DNA of 64,000 nt from Sycobia sp. Sy_11 (GCA_018907035.1 JACCIC010000227.1:331001-395000); one strand, 5' to 3'. Counted from the first letter of the stretch, positions 12,820 through 24,984 are shown. Numbers and translations are program-made. Notes: generated by a model not told the origin, from the sequence alone.

Positions 12820-13490
12820 TTAATTTATTTATCCATAAAAAAATATTGTATTTTTACGCGAATTTTTATTTCTGTATATGTGAAATAATGATTTTCGTTT
12901 ATCAAGATAAGCAAACGTACTATTTGCCTCCTCGTATCTTACTATTATCTATTATGAATGATTATATGTACATATTTGATCATTGACAGCATTTTTCATT
13001 ATTTGTAAAATACCGACTTCAAGAGCAAAAGTCACCAAAAAGCATAGAATTAATAACAAGCCTCTACATATATATTCAAAAAAAGAAAAAATAAAATAAA
13101 ATAAAAAAAAACGAAGCAAAAAACCATCATCGATCTGGTAGAGGAGAACTATCGATCAACGTTACAATACCGTATGAAGCGTATTATTCAAACCGCAAAT
13201 CACTTCCTGCATATATCTGAAGAAGTATCGTCTATAACATTTAGAAACTCGCTGATCCTCGATGCTCGCGTCGGACTCGCCCCCCCTTCCCCGCTCCACC
13301 CTCGTCGACTCACACCCACACGCATATACCGGAATTGTATAACGAGCTGCCGCTATACGAATACAAGAAACGAAACAACAACCAGCGGGAGGGGGAGGGG
13401 GTGCAATCTGCGGGGCCGATCTGCCGGATTAATTGGGCCCGGATCGAGTATATGTAGCGTTCGAAAACAAGCTGAGTGCGCGAGATAGAT

Positions 13491-13492
<2 letters not shown>

Positions 13493-13553
<61 letters not shown>

Positions 13554-13560
13554 GGGAGAG
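13493..13560. repeat. (GA)n microsatellite
   Basis: Long purine GA tract with two GGGA interruptions near its end. Confidence 0.95.
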
Positions 13561-13847
13561 AAACCCGCGTAGCGACGCGTATCCTGCAACGCGCGCATAT
13601 ATAATGTATATGTATTTTTACGTCACCAAGGCCGTTCGATGCTCTCTCTCTTCGGCGTGCGCGCACTTCTACATATATATACTTTCAACCGGCTTTCTTT
13701 CTTCCCGGTCTTCTCGCCGCTGGTGTTTAGCTCCGGTTTCTCATGGCGGGTCCCCCCTCCCGCCTTTCGCATCCACGCGTTGCCTTGAAAACCAATATCC
13801 TATTTACGCGCGTGCACGCGCGCTCATCGTCGTCGCCATCGTCTCCT

Positions 13848-13850
<3 letters not shown>

Positions 13851-13904
<54 letters not shown>
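13851..13904. repeat. (TA)n microsatellite
   Basis: Pure AT tract inside the GC-rich island. Confidence 0.95.
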
Positions 13905-13906
<2 letters not shown>

Positions 13907-14599
13907 TCGCGCAATAAGTGCATGCGCGCGCGCAAAGGCGCATCAAAAGAAGAAAGCGAGGCGCGCGCGCGCCCGACGAAGATGCGCGCTATACATACGA
14001 GTTATATATACACACACACACACACACACAATATAATACGTATATACGGCGTCTACGCATTATGTACGTCATAGGTTCCCCCCGCGGGAGCCGACGGGAC
14101 GCCGAATTCGCGGCGGGCCCGCGCGCTACTTTTTCGAATTATTATTCTGGGACGCGGGCGAGGTCGCCGCGCCGCCGTAGAGCTTTCAAAATAGATAAGT
14201 AAATATGATGGAGTATGTGCGTACGCGCTCCTCCTGCGACGCGACGCGTTATAATAACGAGAGCGCGTACGCGTATCTTATTTCGGAACGCAAGTTAACG
14301 ATCCGGAGTTTAACGACTGTTAAACGCACGAGTTCCAGGTTTTTTACAGACATGCGCCTCACCGAGTCGATTGCACGATGCGAGCTTTGGGAAATTGTAT
14401 ATTTCGTCTTACCGACCGATGCTCGTTAGCCGCGCAAAACTCGAGATTCGCTCTTATAAATATTTCAGGGTCGAAAATTGGAAGCTTCTCGCTCTCGATG
14501 TTTCATCTTATGTATTAGTGCCGCCTTTAACAATGCGGGGCCTCTATAGGCCCAAGGCCCCGAATATTGGGAAGAGGGAAGCGAGCGCATAGTCACGAA

Positions 14600-15737
14600 A
14601 CTGGTTTTTGTTTGTATATAGATTTTATAAAGTGTTTATAAATCTATGAAAATTACATCGACGCCCCCCTCCCCACCACCACCGCCACCCCGGTGAATTC
14701 ACTTCGCGATCGAAGATCCCGTGTAATTTACAATTAGGTATGAAATTTGCCGTGTATTCCAATGTACCGACATTATCAAGGCAACATAATCCATGATTAG
14801 TTTCGAAAAGTAGTAACACTCGTATTCCTGCGTATACAAATGAATTGTCTAAATTTGTGGCATCAAATTAGACATTGCGCTAGTCCTCTACGCAACCATA
14901 TTTATAAAAAAAATTATAGCTTATTAGTTCTGAATGTCAAAAATAATGGTTGTGCCAAAACAGAACTTGATCTGTAGTATTTTTCGTTGACAACGCCAAC
15001 ATGCCGTAAAAGAGTTTAATTTAACTGAAAATAAAATGAATATCGTTATCAAAATAATCTTATATAAATAAAGGACAAAAAACAACGAGGTCTCAATACG
15101 TTTTGTTTTTATTATTTTTTTTTAAGAAATCATTATTCCGTAAAAACTTTATACACTTACATTTAGAAAGATAATTTGTTCGTTTCAAATATAAATGGAA
15201 ATGGCAGGGCATTTTTCAAGCATTTTCAATAATATAAATAAACTGTCAAGGGCTCGCCGCAGGATGAAAAATGAAGAATTTCGGAAGAATGCCGCGCAAG
15301 TGTATAAGACCGGTTTTTACGTAAAATTATCTGTTCTTTCAGAACGCGACGTCAAGACTAAGGGTTTCCGTTTGAGAAAACAAAGTTATGAGTATAACGC
15401 CATTACTAACTTTTAAAAGAGCTGTAAAAATATATGTCTCAAATTTTTTCAGAAGCAAACTGGCCAATTTCATACGCTTTTTTTTACAGGTCCTGTATGT
15501 TAAGCAGCTTTGAAATACATTTGGGAATAATGCGATTTCAACTTCAGACAATATATGCTTCTTCGCTACGCCTGATGAACTTTTATTTAATGCAATTCGA
15601 TTAAAAAAAAGGATTTTTTCTGAATGACAGAAGTTAATATAACTTGAAAAATAAGATAAATCTATTACTATGAACTACCTTGTGTGAAAAGAAGAATGAA
15701 AACAATAAGTAAGTCTATTACTTTAAATTTTCAGATT
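14600..15737. other. AT-rich stretch without a recognised gene
   Basis: Short open frames on both strands (15195-15416, 15339-15551) overlap one another and show no family motif. Nothing else was recognised. Confidence 0.5.
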
Positions 15738-15979
15738 TTCGATAATATTATTTTTTTTTTTTTTTTTTTTTATGTTATTTAACGTCGCTTTATTTATGCT
15801 TCCAATTATCGGTGCTAATCAGCGACGGAGGTCTACGATGTGTTTGTAAACAAAGCACGTGTAAATAATTACAGCGGTGCCTGTATCAATCGGCCGAGAC
15901 CGGGATTTGAACTCGGATCACCGAGTTAGTAGTCCTTCGCTCTAGCGATCGAGCCATCGTAGGCTTCGATAATATTATT
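15738..15979 (-). mobile_element. tRNA-derived SINE with target-site duplications
   Basis: This is a complete-looking short interspersed element on the minus strand. The body (15753-15964) begins at its 5' end (15964) with GCCTACGATGGCTCGATCGC, an A-box-like tRNA head, followed by a B box GAGTTCAAATCCCGG (plus-strand positions about 15899-15913). It ends in a poly(A) tail seen as about 20 T on the plus strand (15753-15771). It is flanked by a perfect 15-base direct repeat TTCGATAATATTATT (15738-15752 and 15965-15979), the target-site duplication expected from LINE-driven retroposition. The clean duplication suggests fairly recent insertion. Two further partial copies occur in the window (5297-5380 and 62982-63046). 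Confidence 0.88.
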
Positions 15980-16326
15980 AAAAAATTCAACACATAATAA
16001 CTATCATTATTAATAAATAAATAAATAAATAAATATATATATATATATATATATTCAGAGCTTATTAATTAATAAGTGTACGTTTGCTTTGCACAAATTT
16101 GAATTCCTTAGACTTTTGCACCAAATACTATCGGTAGCATTGAGCTCCAGACTCTTTACATACAGCACTATACATATACAGAAAGCTCTGACACATTATT
16201 TCCACTTATTTGGGACAAAGCAATGCAGTAACTTTTATTCGAGAATAGCTAAAACTTTACCCAGTATTTTAAAGAGACGATAAAACGAGCTTGCAGAAGT
16301 TTACCAAGAGGTAAAGAAATATTGTA

Positions 16327-16328
<2 letters not shown>

Positions 16329-16400
<72 letters not shown>

Positions 16401-16401
16401 A
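16329..16401. repeat. (TA)n/(GTAT)n microsatellite
   Basis: A pure AT tract passes into a GTAT tetranucleotide repeat. Confidence 0.95.
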
Positions 16402-18724
16402 TCAGAATCAGTATATAACTTTCACCCAAATATTTGGAGCAATCAAACGTAGATAAGAAATTCTTACCTTTGATTTTTCAAGATTGAAATTGTAGAAACA
16501 TATATAATATATAGACATATGCATATAGAACTATATACATACAGTATATAGCACATAAATTATAAGAAAATTTAAATGCACTAAATCTACAAGTGAATTA
16601 AGGAAAATAAACTTTCCAGTCCATTTAGAGTTAATATTGAATTAATAGAATTAATATATATTGATTCTTTTAATTTTATTATAGATTTGTACATATTCTT
16701 AAGTCTGATTTAAAATTGTTAAGTAATATTGAATTATTGAATTGCAACATTTTGAACAATATAAAAATTTTCTTATACTATAATTTATATGTAAATTGCC
16801 AAACATTTGCCAGAAATAAATAGATGTCAAGTTTATTGGGCGAAAGAGCAGACGTAAAGTTAGTTTTAGGCTGACGCACCTACTGTCTGCTTTCGGTTTG
16901 AGAAACAGAAATGGAAATGCCATGTAACGATGAATATTCAGGAAGGAATATTCAAATATCCCAAGAACTGAGTGTGAAGAGAGCAAGCTTTTCGATTTTC
17001 AACTGTACGAGGAAGACTTTGAACGGTACAAATAAATCAATAAAATTTCAGAATTTTATTTTACATTTCATTCCATTTATTCTCTTGATATAATACAGCG
17101 ATTTACAGTATAAGCAGCGCGTACCGCATTTATAACTTTCTCAAATATAATCAATTTACTCATCGTTACATTAATCATTGTTACAATATGCTCGTTATGG
17201 TATTCTTCTAATATAATTAATTAAGAACAATTAAAGGTATTAAAATAAAATTTTATTACCGACACGTACACTAGTAGTATAATATTTACGTCTAACATAA
17301 TCTTAAGGGCATTAAAATTAAATTTAAGTCTAATTCAAAGATACATCGAGATTGCGTTATAACTGACAGGCATAATAAAGTCATCATAATTGGCTTGTGT
17401 AATTATTTCATTTCTTCGTGTTGAAAGTGCCTTTTAATATATATCATTTTACATAGTAAATGTATAATTACACAATGAAAATATATCTAATTTTTATATT
17501 AGTTTTTCACAATGAAGATTTCAAAACCTTATTGTGTATATATAAAATCAATTGGCGAACGTCAGCCTAGCAAATTGGACTATTGTAGTATTAATGACAA
17601 ATTCGTTTAATCAAATAGAAAATATCTTGACTGATTGATTATTAATGTGTAATTTCAATTATGTCATTTAGCAAAAATATTTTTATTTTTGACTTTTTAA
17701 GTTAGGTCCAAAATTGATTACTTGTTTCGATTACTCTACAGTGAAGTAATTATTTCTTACGTTCTAAGCATTAATTTTCATTACACTACTGGTAGAACTA
17801 ATTTTGTAAAGATTTATTCTAAAGAGTGCGTGGAATCTTTAAATAAATAAGTTATAATCCAATTTTATAATAATCACTTATTGATTAATAATAACGCAAA
17901 TTTTATCCAGCCGATAATGAACAAATTTTTTTTGTCTCGATATAGTAATAAATCCTATTTATAAAGACCGAGAAAATCATTGACTACTATCGAAAGCTTA
18001 TAACTCCCTATGGAGGACGACGAAAAATGAAGTTTTCTCAAATGTTTAGTTGAATCTTACTAAATTGCGCTAAATAAAAAAGGTCGGAAGACAACGATTT
18101 AACAATATTTTAACTGAAGAACTGAAGACCAGCCAAACAATTAATTCGAAAATAAAATGAAAAATTTCACGATTCTTGTAGTTCATTGTTTATATAGCAA
18201 AATAATAATAATAAAACTAATTGGCGTCAACGGTATTCTGGTACGGAATTATTGTACCTACCAAGAGAATGCGTGCACAGCTCAATACCATAGTTAACTT
18301 TTGCGAAAAGAAAATTCACGTCCAGTTCAAGACTTTCGTTCATCTATATAACAATAATTGTCAACGTCTGCTTGTCTGCGACATCTCCCACTTGATCGGG
18401 GAGACGTTCAAATCGCACTCAGCTGGAATCACTTCCTCGACCTGTTCAAGTTCAGGGCGCACTATAGTAGTAGTTCGTACGCGGATTGATCCGGATGTAC
18501 GAGGAGTCGCCGAACGATACGCATCTTTATGTCGAGTTGTTAGCGGGCGAGATCCGTATACGCGGCCTACTTTTATATCGCTCACTTACGATGAGAACTT
18601 TTGTGTCATAATCCGATGTAGACGTTCTCCCCGTACATTACTCTCAATCGGATTGCGTTGGAGATTTTTGATACAATAAAAAAGTCAATTCTGCCTTTAA
18701 CGACGAGCATGGAGATCAGTTATA

Positions 18725-18812
18725 TAGGGCAATACTCCCGGGCCTTCAACGGTTAGTTAGTTCATGATTACTTTCCTCGCATGCTTGTATTGCCCTACAT
18801 GTGCGGAAAGTA
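18725..18812. repeat. Two interleaved inverted repeats
   Basis: TAGGGCAATAC (18725-18735) is perfectly complementary to GTATTGCCCTA (18787-18797). TACTTTCC (18769-18776) is complementary to GGAAAGTA (18805-18812). The second pair straddles the 3' arm of the first, so the helices would form a pseudoknot or be alternatives. No coding context was found. Confidence 0.4.
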
Positions 18813-21247
18813 AGCGATTTACGGCACGCGCGAAAAACCTTCTTTTCGCAATCGTAAATCGTAAATCGTACCTACTTTTCCTCACAAGATGTTTCATGAC
18901 AAAAATTATTCCTTAAAAAAATTATTATTATTTATTCGAAATAATAATTAATATAATCTAATATGATATATTTAATGTATGATCGTTTATAATAATGTAA
19001 TATCAGCATAACGTAATCATAAATTATTACAGAATAATTACAAAATCAATTAAAAAATTTAATAGTTAAAAAATAATTACGAAGAAAACTCATGTAAAAT
19101 TAAAGCTTTGAGAATTAGTACTTACGAATTGATTACGAATAAATAAAAACTTTAAAATCAGAATTTTTACATACTTTTTATGAATAAAATCTACAGCCCT
19201 CAGAATTAGCAGATGTTTTTTTAATATGCGCATTTTTTTCCGTTTGCACGCTGTTAGTTCTAGCACAAATCTAATTGTAATTTCAACTCATCGTATTAAA
19301 TCGTATCAAACTAAAGTAAATTGCTATAAATTAAAAAAATTAAACTGTATGAACTGTCGTGAACCATTTTGATTATGAAGAAAACTATAATTATTTTACT
19401 ATTAACAATTAATATTGATTGCAATTTAGCGTCAATTCATTAAAAATTTAGGATCTTTATACAAATATTTCTTTTAATTTCCAAAATGGTAATATTATTG
19501 TGAATACCTCAAGAAAAAATTAAGGAAAATACAACTTAGCATCATTCTAGATTATATTATATTTGTTTCTAAAAAAAAGTATAAAATTTGGATTAATTTG
19601 AAATTTTGTATGAATTAAAATAAAAATAAACCCTTAAAATAAAAACAATTTAAGTTATCTGCAGATTTATCAGTTTTATTTTTCATTTATCGATTTGAAA
19701 CAAAATAACATGCATAAAACGTGTATTTGTTATATGCTCCTAGTTTTATTCTAGCCTGAAAATATAATTATTTCTTATATATTTATGCTTTATTGATATA
19801 AGATAAATAATTATACATAATAATTTTTTAAATTCTTTTTATTTTCTCCAATATACGAAAGACCGACTCATTTTTTTGTTTAGTAGTTTTATAGTTAAGT
19901 GTAGAAATTATTTTTCAGATATTTCCGTTAATAATCGTTGGAAATGCAAAATCGAATTAGAGTAAAGGATACGTATTTTTGTATTATGATGCACTCGCAT
20001 GTATATGTTAGTAAAAGACAATATTTAAATTGTTTAAAAAATCCGTTGTTGAAAATTACTTTATTACCGTTCGAATTTGATATTATATCAAATTTTATAT
20101 AACGAAAGCACTTGTAAATTATATAATTCAAATTACACTGACATAAGAAACATTTACATAAGTAAGGCCTCATATAGCATACGTACAAGCTTATTACTGT
20201 TGAGCCCATGAAGCTCATACATCTTTACCATGTATGAAATTGTTTCTTATAGACACGGAACAATTATAAGCAGTTTTTGTTAATTAAGGAATTAATTTGT
20301 TAATTAATTAAATTTCGTTACCTAACAAATAGAAGCTTTTCTACTTTTTTTCATTTTGTAAATTTAAAGCGTCAAAAATTACTGTTTATCATATTTTGTA
20401 ATAATATTGTATAATGAATTCGGTATCTTATTAGTTTCAAAATGAGAGAATTGGAAATTAATAATAGATACGAAGTTACAAGTCATATAGCAACGCACAG
20501 TGTAGTCCCAATGTACACTGAGATGGATATATGAAATTTTAGGTCGCCGGCACATCGTTCCTCAATGAATTTCTATTCCAAATTCTAGCATCTTACCAAA
20601 AAGTATATTTAACTACTGATAACAACAAAAAAATCTTTAAAATATAATTATTTATTTAAATAATCGGGTTACATAGTAATAATTATTTTATTTTTTCCAA
20701 AAATTACAATTTGGTGGGAAAAAAGAATTTACGTTATAAATAGATAAGGAATATTGTTTTTATCTTTTCTCAATATTTTATATTGCTTGTTCACCATTTC
20801 GAAATATATATAAAAGTCTTTCTAAAAATGTTACGCTTACACGATACAAACATTTATCACGTTGCATTTTGCAGCGTGTTTCCGAAATAGCTGATCAACG
20901 TGGTGACTCATTAAAATAAATCATAGCATGTGCTCATTAATCAATAACAACGCGCAAAATTAATTATTGAAAAATTATCAAGAATGTTCAGAGAATGTGT
21001 TATAAAAAAACTGACCCCTACCCCTTCGAAAACCGAGACAGAAAAGGGTTTCAAGAAAGAAAAGCGTCTTGTCCTTTGTGCGATTGCTTTATTTATCAGA
21101 ATTACGACCAAACCTCGGCCTATTTTCTCGATTTATAACATGGGCAAATAGGCAGTAGCTAAATTCTGCGTCTCGTCATTGATTGATGAACATATCCATT
21201 GATCCTCCCTATAATTATCGTCACACTGGAAATACATTCAGCAAGAC

Positions 21248-21282
<35 letters not shown>
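21248..21282. repeat. (TG)n microsatellite
   Basis: Pure TG repeat. Confidence 0.95.
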
Positions 21283-21286
<4 letters not shown>

Positions 21287-21426
21287 GAACGAGCTCGCAC
21301 GTCGTTCCTTAATACGTCGACCACAACGAAGTGAACTGAAGCGCCCGCGACTATAATGTAAACGAGCCCGTATAGGGCCCCACGACCACTTATCGCTCAC
21401 CCAGCTACCTTCCTCTCCCTCTCACT

Positions 21427-21464
<38 letters not shown>

Positions 21465-21954
21465 GCTGTCTGTTCCCCCTCCCTTTGACACCCCCTAACT
21501 CACAGCAAGCTTCTCAACCACCCCACCACCCCTCCTTTAGCAAAGTACCGCGCTATATATCGCATACGTTGCCTTCACAAGGTCTCGGTCTTCCTCTCGA
21601 TATATTAGCGGTGGCCGCTTGCGCGTCGGGCGCGTCTCCTCTGGAATAGTGCGCGAGCCTAGCGCTGCTCCCATCAGAGCACCTATATATCTATATATAT
21701 ACGCACTTATCCAGCCGCTCCAGGGCACGATGCTTTTTCAACTGCGCGTGGTAATATAAAGCAATTCACGAAGAGATAGAGTGAAGGAGCGAGCGAGCGA
21801 GCGCAGACGCCCACGCATCTCAGTACGAGGATAAATAAATTAATGCGCCCCGTGTACGACGAAACGAAGTCTCTTCGGGTACATGCCTATATTTACAAGA
21901 AAATGTTATTAAGCATGCACTTATGGTATATATATACTCGCGAAGTAAATTTCT

Positions 21955-21957
<3 letters not shown>

Positions 21958-22012
<55 letters not shown>
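21958..22012. repeat. (TA)n microsatellite
   Basis: Pure AT tract. Confidence 0.95.
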
Positions 22013-22016
<4 letters not shown>

Positions 22017-22380
22017 GCTGTGGAGGTAAATGTCACGCAGGGAGCGTGCAATGTTGTTAATACAAGCAGAAGAGCCTAGCCTCTACATATATAGGAGGAG
22101 CCTGTACCGCTCATTTCCTCCCCGTTGTATGCATGGGGCAAATAGAATTATTCCATTTCGCCCACGATGTAGCTAAATTACGTATAATACGGGAGATTTT
22201 ATGGCATTTTGAGCCCCTTTGAGTGGTGATTATAAGGACTGACAAAATAGTTCGTGAAATCATTATAGAGACGGGATCATTTGTTCAAAAATTTTCTCTT
22301 GATTAAGTTTCTCATAATGTTAATAAATATAAAAATTATTCAAAATAATTTAATTGTACTTTTGTCGACTGCCCATATAC

Positions 22381-22741
22381 AAATTAATAAATATTTTTTT
22401 ATTGGTCTTACAGTCCAATCAATTCAATCTAAAAATAAAAATAAAATAAAAATTAAAAATAAAAATTAAAATTTAATTAAAAATTAAATTAAAATTATAA
22501 TGACAGTCAGACTGTCCTTGTTTACATTCACCCTCGTAGACTAATCTGAAAAAAAAATATTAGCTGAAAAAATTCTTTGTTAGTAAAGTGCAGTCTGACT
22601 GTCCCCAACACCCTTACCTAATTGAAGACTTGTCCAACGTTTCGAGCTCGCTACAGCTCCTCATCAGGATTTTATTTTTATTTTTATTTTTAAATTGAAT
22701 TGATTGGACTGTAAGACCAATAAAAAATATTTATTAATTTA
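22381..22741 (-). mobile_element. Penelope-derived fold-back element
   Basis: Near-identical inverted arms of about 65 bases (22381-22446 and 22676-22741) share the core ATTGGTCTTACAGTCCAAT and flank about 230 bases. The interior is a minus-strand copy of the 3' region of the Penelope-like element at 55915-57012: it matches GACAGTCAGACTGTC, the TTTACATTCACCCTCG segment and the hammerhead-like stretch. The Penelope copy is cut off just upstream of the hammerhead core, and an inverted duplicate of the element's last 65 bases follows directly. Fold-back copies fit what is known of Penelope-like elements, which often insert with inverted terminal fragments. Confidence 0.7.
22632..22672 (-). ncRNA. 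Hammerhead-ribozyme-like motif (truncated Penelope copy)
   Basis: On the minus strand the core CTGATGA, a stem GAGCT/AGCTC and GAAAC are all present, followed by GTTGGAC. The stem I partner upstream of CTGATGA is lost at the truncation point, so this copy is probably inactive. See the better copy at 56704-56743. Confidence 0.45.
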
Positions 22742-22886
22742 AAAATTATTCATTGTAAACAAAATCAGAAATTTAGTTACTTATAAAAATACATCTCTTG
22801 TCTTTATTTGGTTACTAAGAAACTAAAAAACTCTATTGTAGTGTCAATGTACTTTCAATCAAATTATTGTACCGTATAATAATATA

Positions 22887-23782
22887 CGAGGTGTGTTCAA
22901 AAAGTAACGAGAATTTCTAAATTTCGCGGGTTTGGAGAGTCCACCTGTATAAAAATATTTTTTATTATGTTGGTACGCATGCCCCTCAAGTAGGATAAAA
23001 TTTTCAGCAATATTCATTGCTTACTTTTTAAGTAGCAGCTGCTAACGTTAGACGTTTTTTTTTGAGCTCGGCGATTTTCGTTTGTCAAACCTTTTTCGGT
23101 CTTGGCAATCCAGAATGCCTCCACTGGGACGATTGAGCCTTAGTTTCGACATCATATCCATAAACCCATATTTCGTCACCTGTTATAACGAGTGTTAGTA
23201 GTTCTGCATCGTTATTAACTTCATTTAGCGACTCCTAAGCAACTTCCATTAGCCGCTGTTTTTGTTCGAAATTCAACGATTTTGGAACAAATTTTGCTGC
23301 GACACGTTTCATATCCAAAACATCCGAAAAAATTCCATGGCATGAGCCAACTGATATGCCAACATCATCAGCGAATTCTCTGATTGTGATTCGGCGATCG
23401 TTCATAACCATTTCTTTCACTTTTTTCACGTTTTCATCGGTTGTTGATGTGCTTGGGCGTCCGGGTACTTCGTCATCTTCAACATTTCTGCGGCCTTGTA
23501 AACGCTTATACCACTCGTAAATCCTTACTTTACTCATAGCAGACTCGCCATGTGCCTTTGTTAACATTTTATAAACTTCACTACACTTTATTTCATTTTT
23601 TACACAAAATTGAATACAAATTCTTTGCTCCTTTTTTTTCACAAACGAAAATCGCCGAGTTGAAAAAACACGTCTAACGTTAGCGGCTGTCACTTAAAAG
23701 GTATGCAATGAATATTGCTGAAAATTTTATCGTACTTCAGGAGCATGTGTACCAACAGAATAAAAAAATTATACAGGCATTA
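22887..23782 (-). mobile_element. Internally deleted mariner with very long inverted repeats
   Basis: The element begins after a TA (22885-22886) with CGAGGTGTGTTCAAAAAGTA. Its ends are inverted repeats of well over 100 bases, running from the terminus into the segment GCTCGGCGATTTTCG, near 23070 at one end and 23650 at the other. The last roughly 60 bases of the right end are missing. Inside is a minus-strand mariner transposase lacking the central and C-terminal catalytic region. The same element type occurs at 45562-46511. Confidence 0.85.
23235..23693 (-). pseudogene. Mariner transposase N-terminal fragment
   Basis: This 152-residue frame encodes the paired-like DNA-binding half of a mariner transposase. 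It shows an HTH region (KCSEVYKMLTKAHGESAMSK, then RIYEWYKRLQ), the linker GRPSTSTTDEN, a second HTH (ITIREFADDVGISVGSCHGI) and the conserved FVPKSLNFEQKQRLMEVA, then a stop. After the stop the homologous sequence continues (23215-23080, minus) through GDEIWVYGYDVETKAQSSQW, which holds the first catalytic Asp, and then jumps straight into the inverted repeat. The second and third catalytic Asp are therefore absent and the copy cannot make an active enzyme. Confidence 0.88.
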
Positions 23783-23939
23783 TATATAAATAAATCAAAT
23801 TGCATACTAATTTCAATTCGTTACAATTCTATACGTATATATAAAATTTATTCATTTTCTAAAAAGAAAAAAACACGTCAATAAATGATCTTTTACAGAA
23901 TTATCATGATTTTCTTTCTGTATTTCCGGCTATATTATG

Positions 23940-24580
23940 TTTAAGCAACTTTCATCAACATAAATGCTATCTCTGATTTTTGCATCCCTTCCAACTCGAT
24001 GCACACGGCAAACAAGAGACAGTTTGCGAGAACGTGGATCGAGTGAGAGTAAAACAAAGTGTAGGAAGAATGAATGTGCAAGAGAGATTGCATTGATAGC
24101 GTTGATAGCGATAAAGGTAACTGAACGATCGAAACTGATTGAGTAAATAGACGAATGCCATGCAAGGGAGATGGGGTTGAGAGGAATCGTAACTATCGAT
24201 AGAGGCGCCGTCAGCATTAAGTAAATACGCGCTGATAGATGAAATGTATGAGAGAAGGAGAAAGAAAAAAATTATTATCGAGAGGAGTAAGAATGATCAG
24301 AAAAGGGATTAAAGAAGAGGCAAAAAACATAATTAGGAAACACATGCATATAGAAATATAAAAAATACATGAAAAAATCAGAGCGGTAGGAGGATTAATA
24401 CTAATAGAAATGCAATCATTTGATAATAAAATATAATAGCTATCATTAAAAGGAAAGGGACGATGAAAGGAATAAGTATAGGGATAGATAGATCGATAGA
24501 TAAATGTATATTTATTTTGTAGCCATAATTTCAAAAGAGCATTATAATTTACATATAAAAACAAAACATTTCTACACAAG
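23940..24580 (+). other. Purine-biased stretch, possibly decayed LINE coding DNA
   Basis: The plus strand is rich in GA-type codons (AGAAAAGGGATTAAAGAAGA and similar) with many stops. This resembles decayed non-LTR ORF1 sequence, but no conserved domain survives. Open frames on the opposite strand are shadows of the purine bias. Confidence 0.25.
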
Positions 24581-24830
24581 ATATTATGTCAACACATAAA
24601 ATTCCATGAAATGTTAGAAAAACATAAATACTGTATCACAATGTAGTAACTCGATCTTATTAATATTACAGATAATTAGATCGTAGCAGAACATAAAATA
24701 GTATAGTATTAAAGTTATAATAATGTATAAATAAAAACTTAGCATTCAAATATAACATAATACATTTGTACATCTATCAGTAATTGAGATAAAATAAGCA
24801 AATAAATAAATAGACTCACTCCTCAGATCC

Positions 24831-24908
24831 AAAATCTCTATCAATTCATCTCAATAAATACATTCAGATTCAAAATCTCTATCAATTCATCTCAATAAAT
24901 ATATTCAT
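24831..24908. repeat. Tandem duplication, about 41-base unit
   Basis: Two near-identical copies of a unit containing AAAATCTCTATCAATTCATC and ending CTCAATAAAT lie side by side. They sit just downstream (minus sense) of the LINE coding remnant, so they are probably part of its 3' untranslated region. Confidence 0.8.
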
Positions 24909-24984
24909 ATCGAAAACTTATGATCAGGCGTAAATGGGACAAGAAAAATGAAAAATAATAAATTAACATTTGTTATACTAACAC

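Larger units (their letters stand above)
7060..13170. other. Gene-free, microsatellite-rich DNA
   Basis: No coding exon could be supported. It contains (CA)n at 7449-7481, (TA)n at 9245-9290, a CA/CG tract at 9599-9652, (TA)n at 11454-11499 and (TA)n at 12770-12816. GC-richer patches at 7900-8100, 9780-10320 and 11600-11800 have no recognisable frame or splice structure. A short match (CTGTAAGACCAATAAAAA, near 9760) to the Penelope-like 3' terminus is a possible remnant. Confidence 0.55.
13240..14590. other. GC/CpG-rich island with embedded microsatellites
   Basis: CpG-dense blocks (13260-13460, 13560-13840, 13915-14310) alternate with (GA)n, (TA)n and (CA)n tracts. Such islands in insect genomes often mark promoters or first exons. 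No protein frame could be supported: the open frames here are Ser-Leu or Tyr-Ile readings of the microsatellites. I treat it as possible regulatory DNA of unknown target. Confidence 0.4.
16020..22380. other. Gene-free, AT-rich DNA
   Basis: No exon could be supported. It contains (TA)n followed by (GTAT)n at 16329-16401, (TG)n at 21248-21282, (CT)n at 21429-21460 and (TA)n at 21958-22012. A GC-richer patch at 18220-18850 contains short overlapping frames on both strands and paired inverted repeats near 18725-18812, with no recognisable family. Confidence 0.5.

Noticed and set aside
15899..15964. Genuine tRNA gene at the SINE head
   Set aside because: The tRNA-like part is followed by a non-tRNA body, poly(A) and target duplications, and the cloverleaf is imperfect.
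18221..18679. 152-codon plus frame and 74-codon minus frame in a GC-richer patch
   Set aside because: They overlap each other and carry no known domain; neither has convincing splice or promoter context.
19928..20218. Cys-rich 96-codon minus frame
   Set aside because: Low-complexity AT-rich translation with no recognisable motif or signal peptide and no splice sites; probably chance.
24217..24579. 120-codon hydrophobic minus frame
   Set aside because: It is the complement of a purine-rich, probably decayed LINE stretch, so the hydrophobic residues follow from composition.
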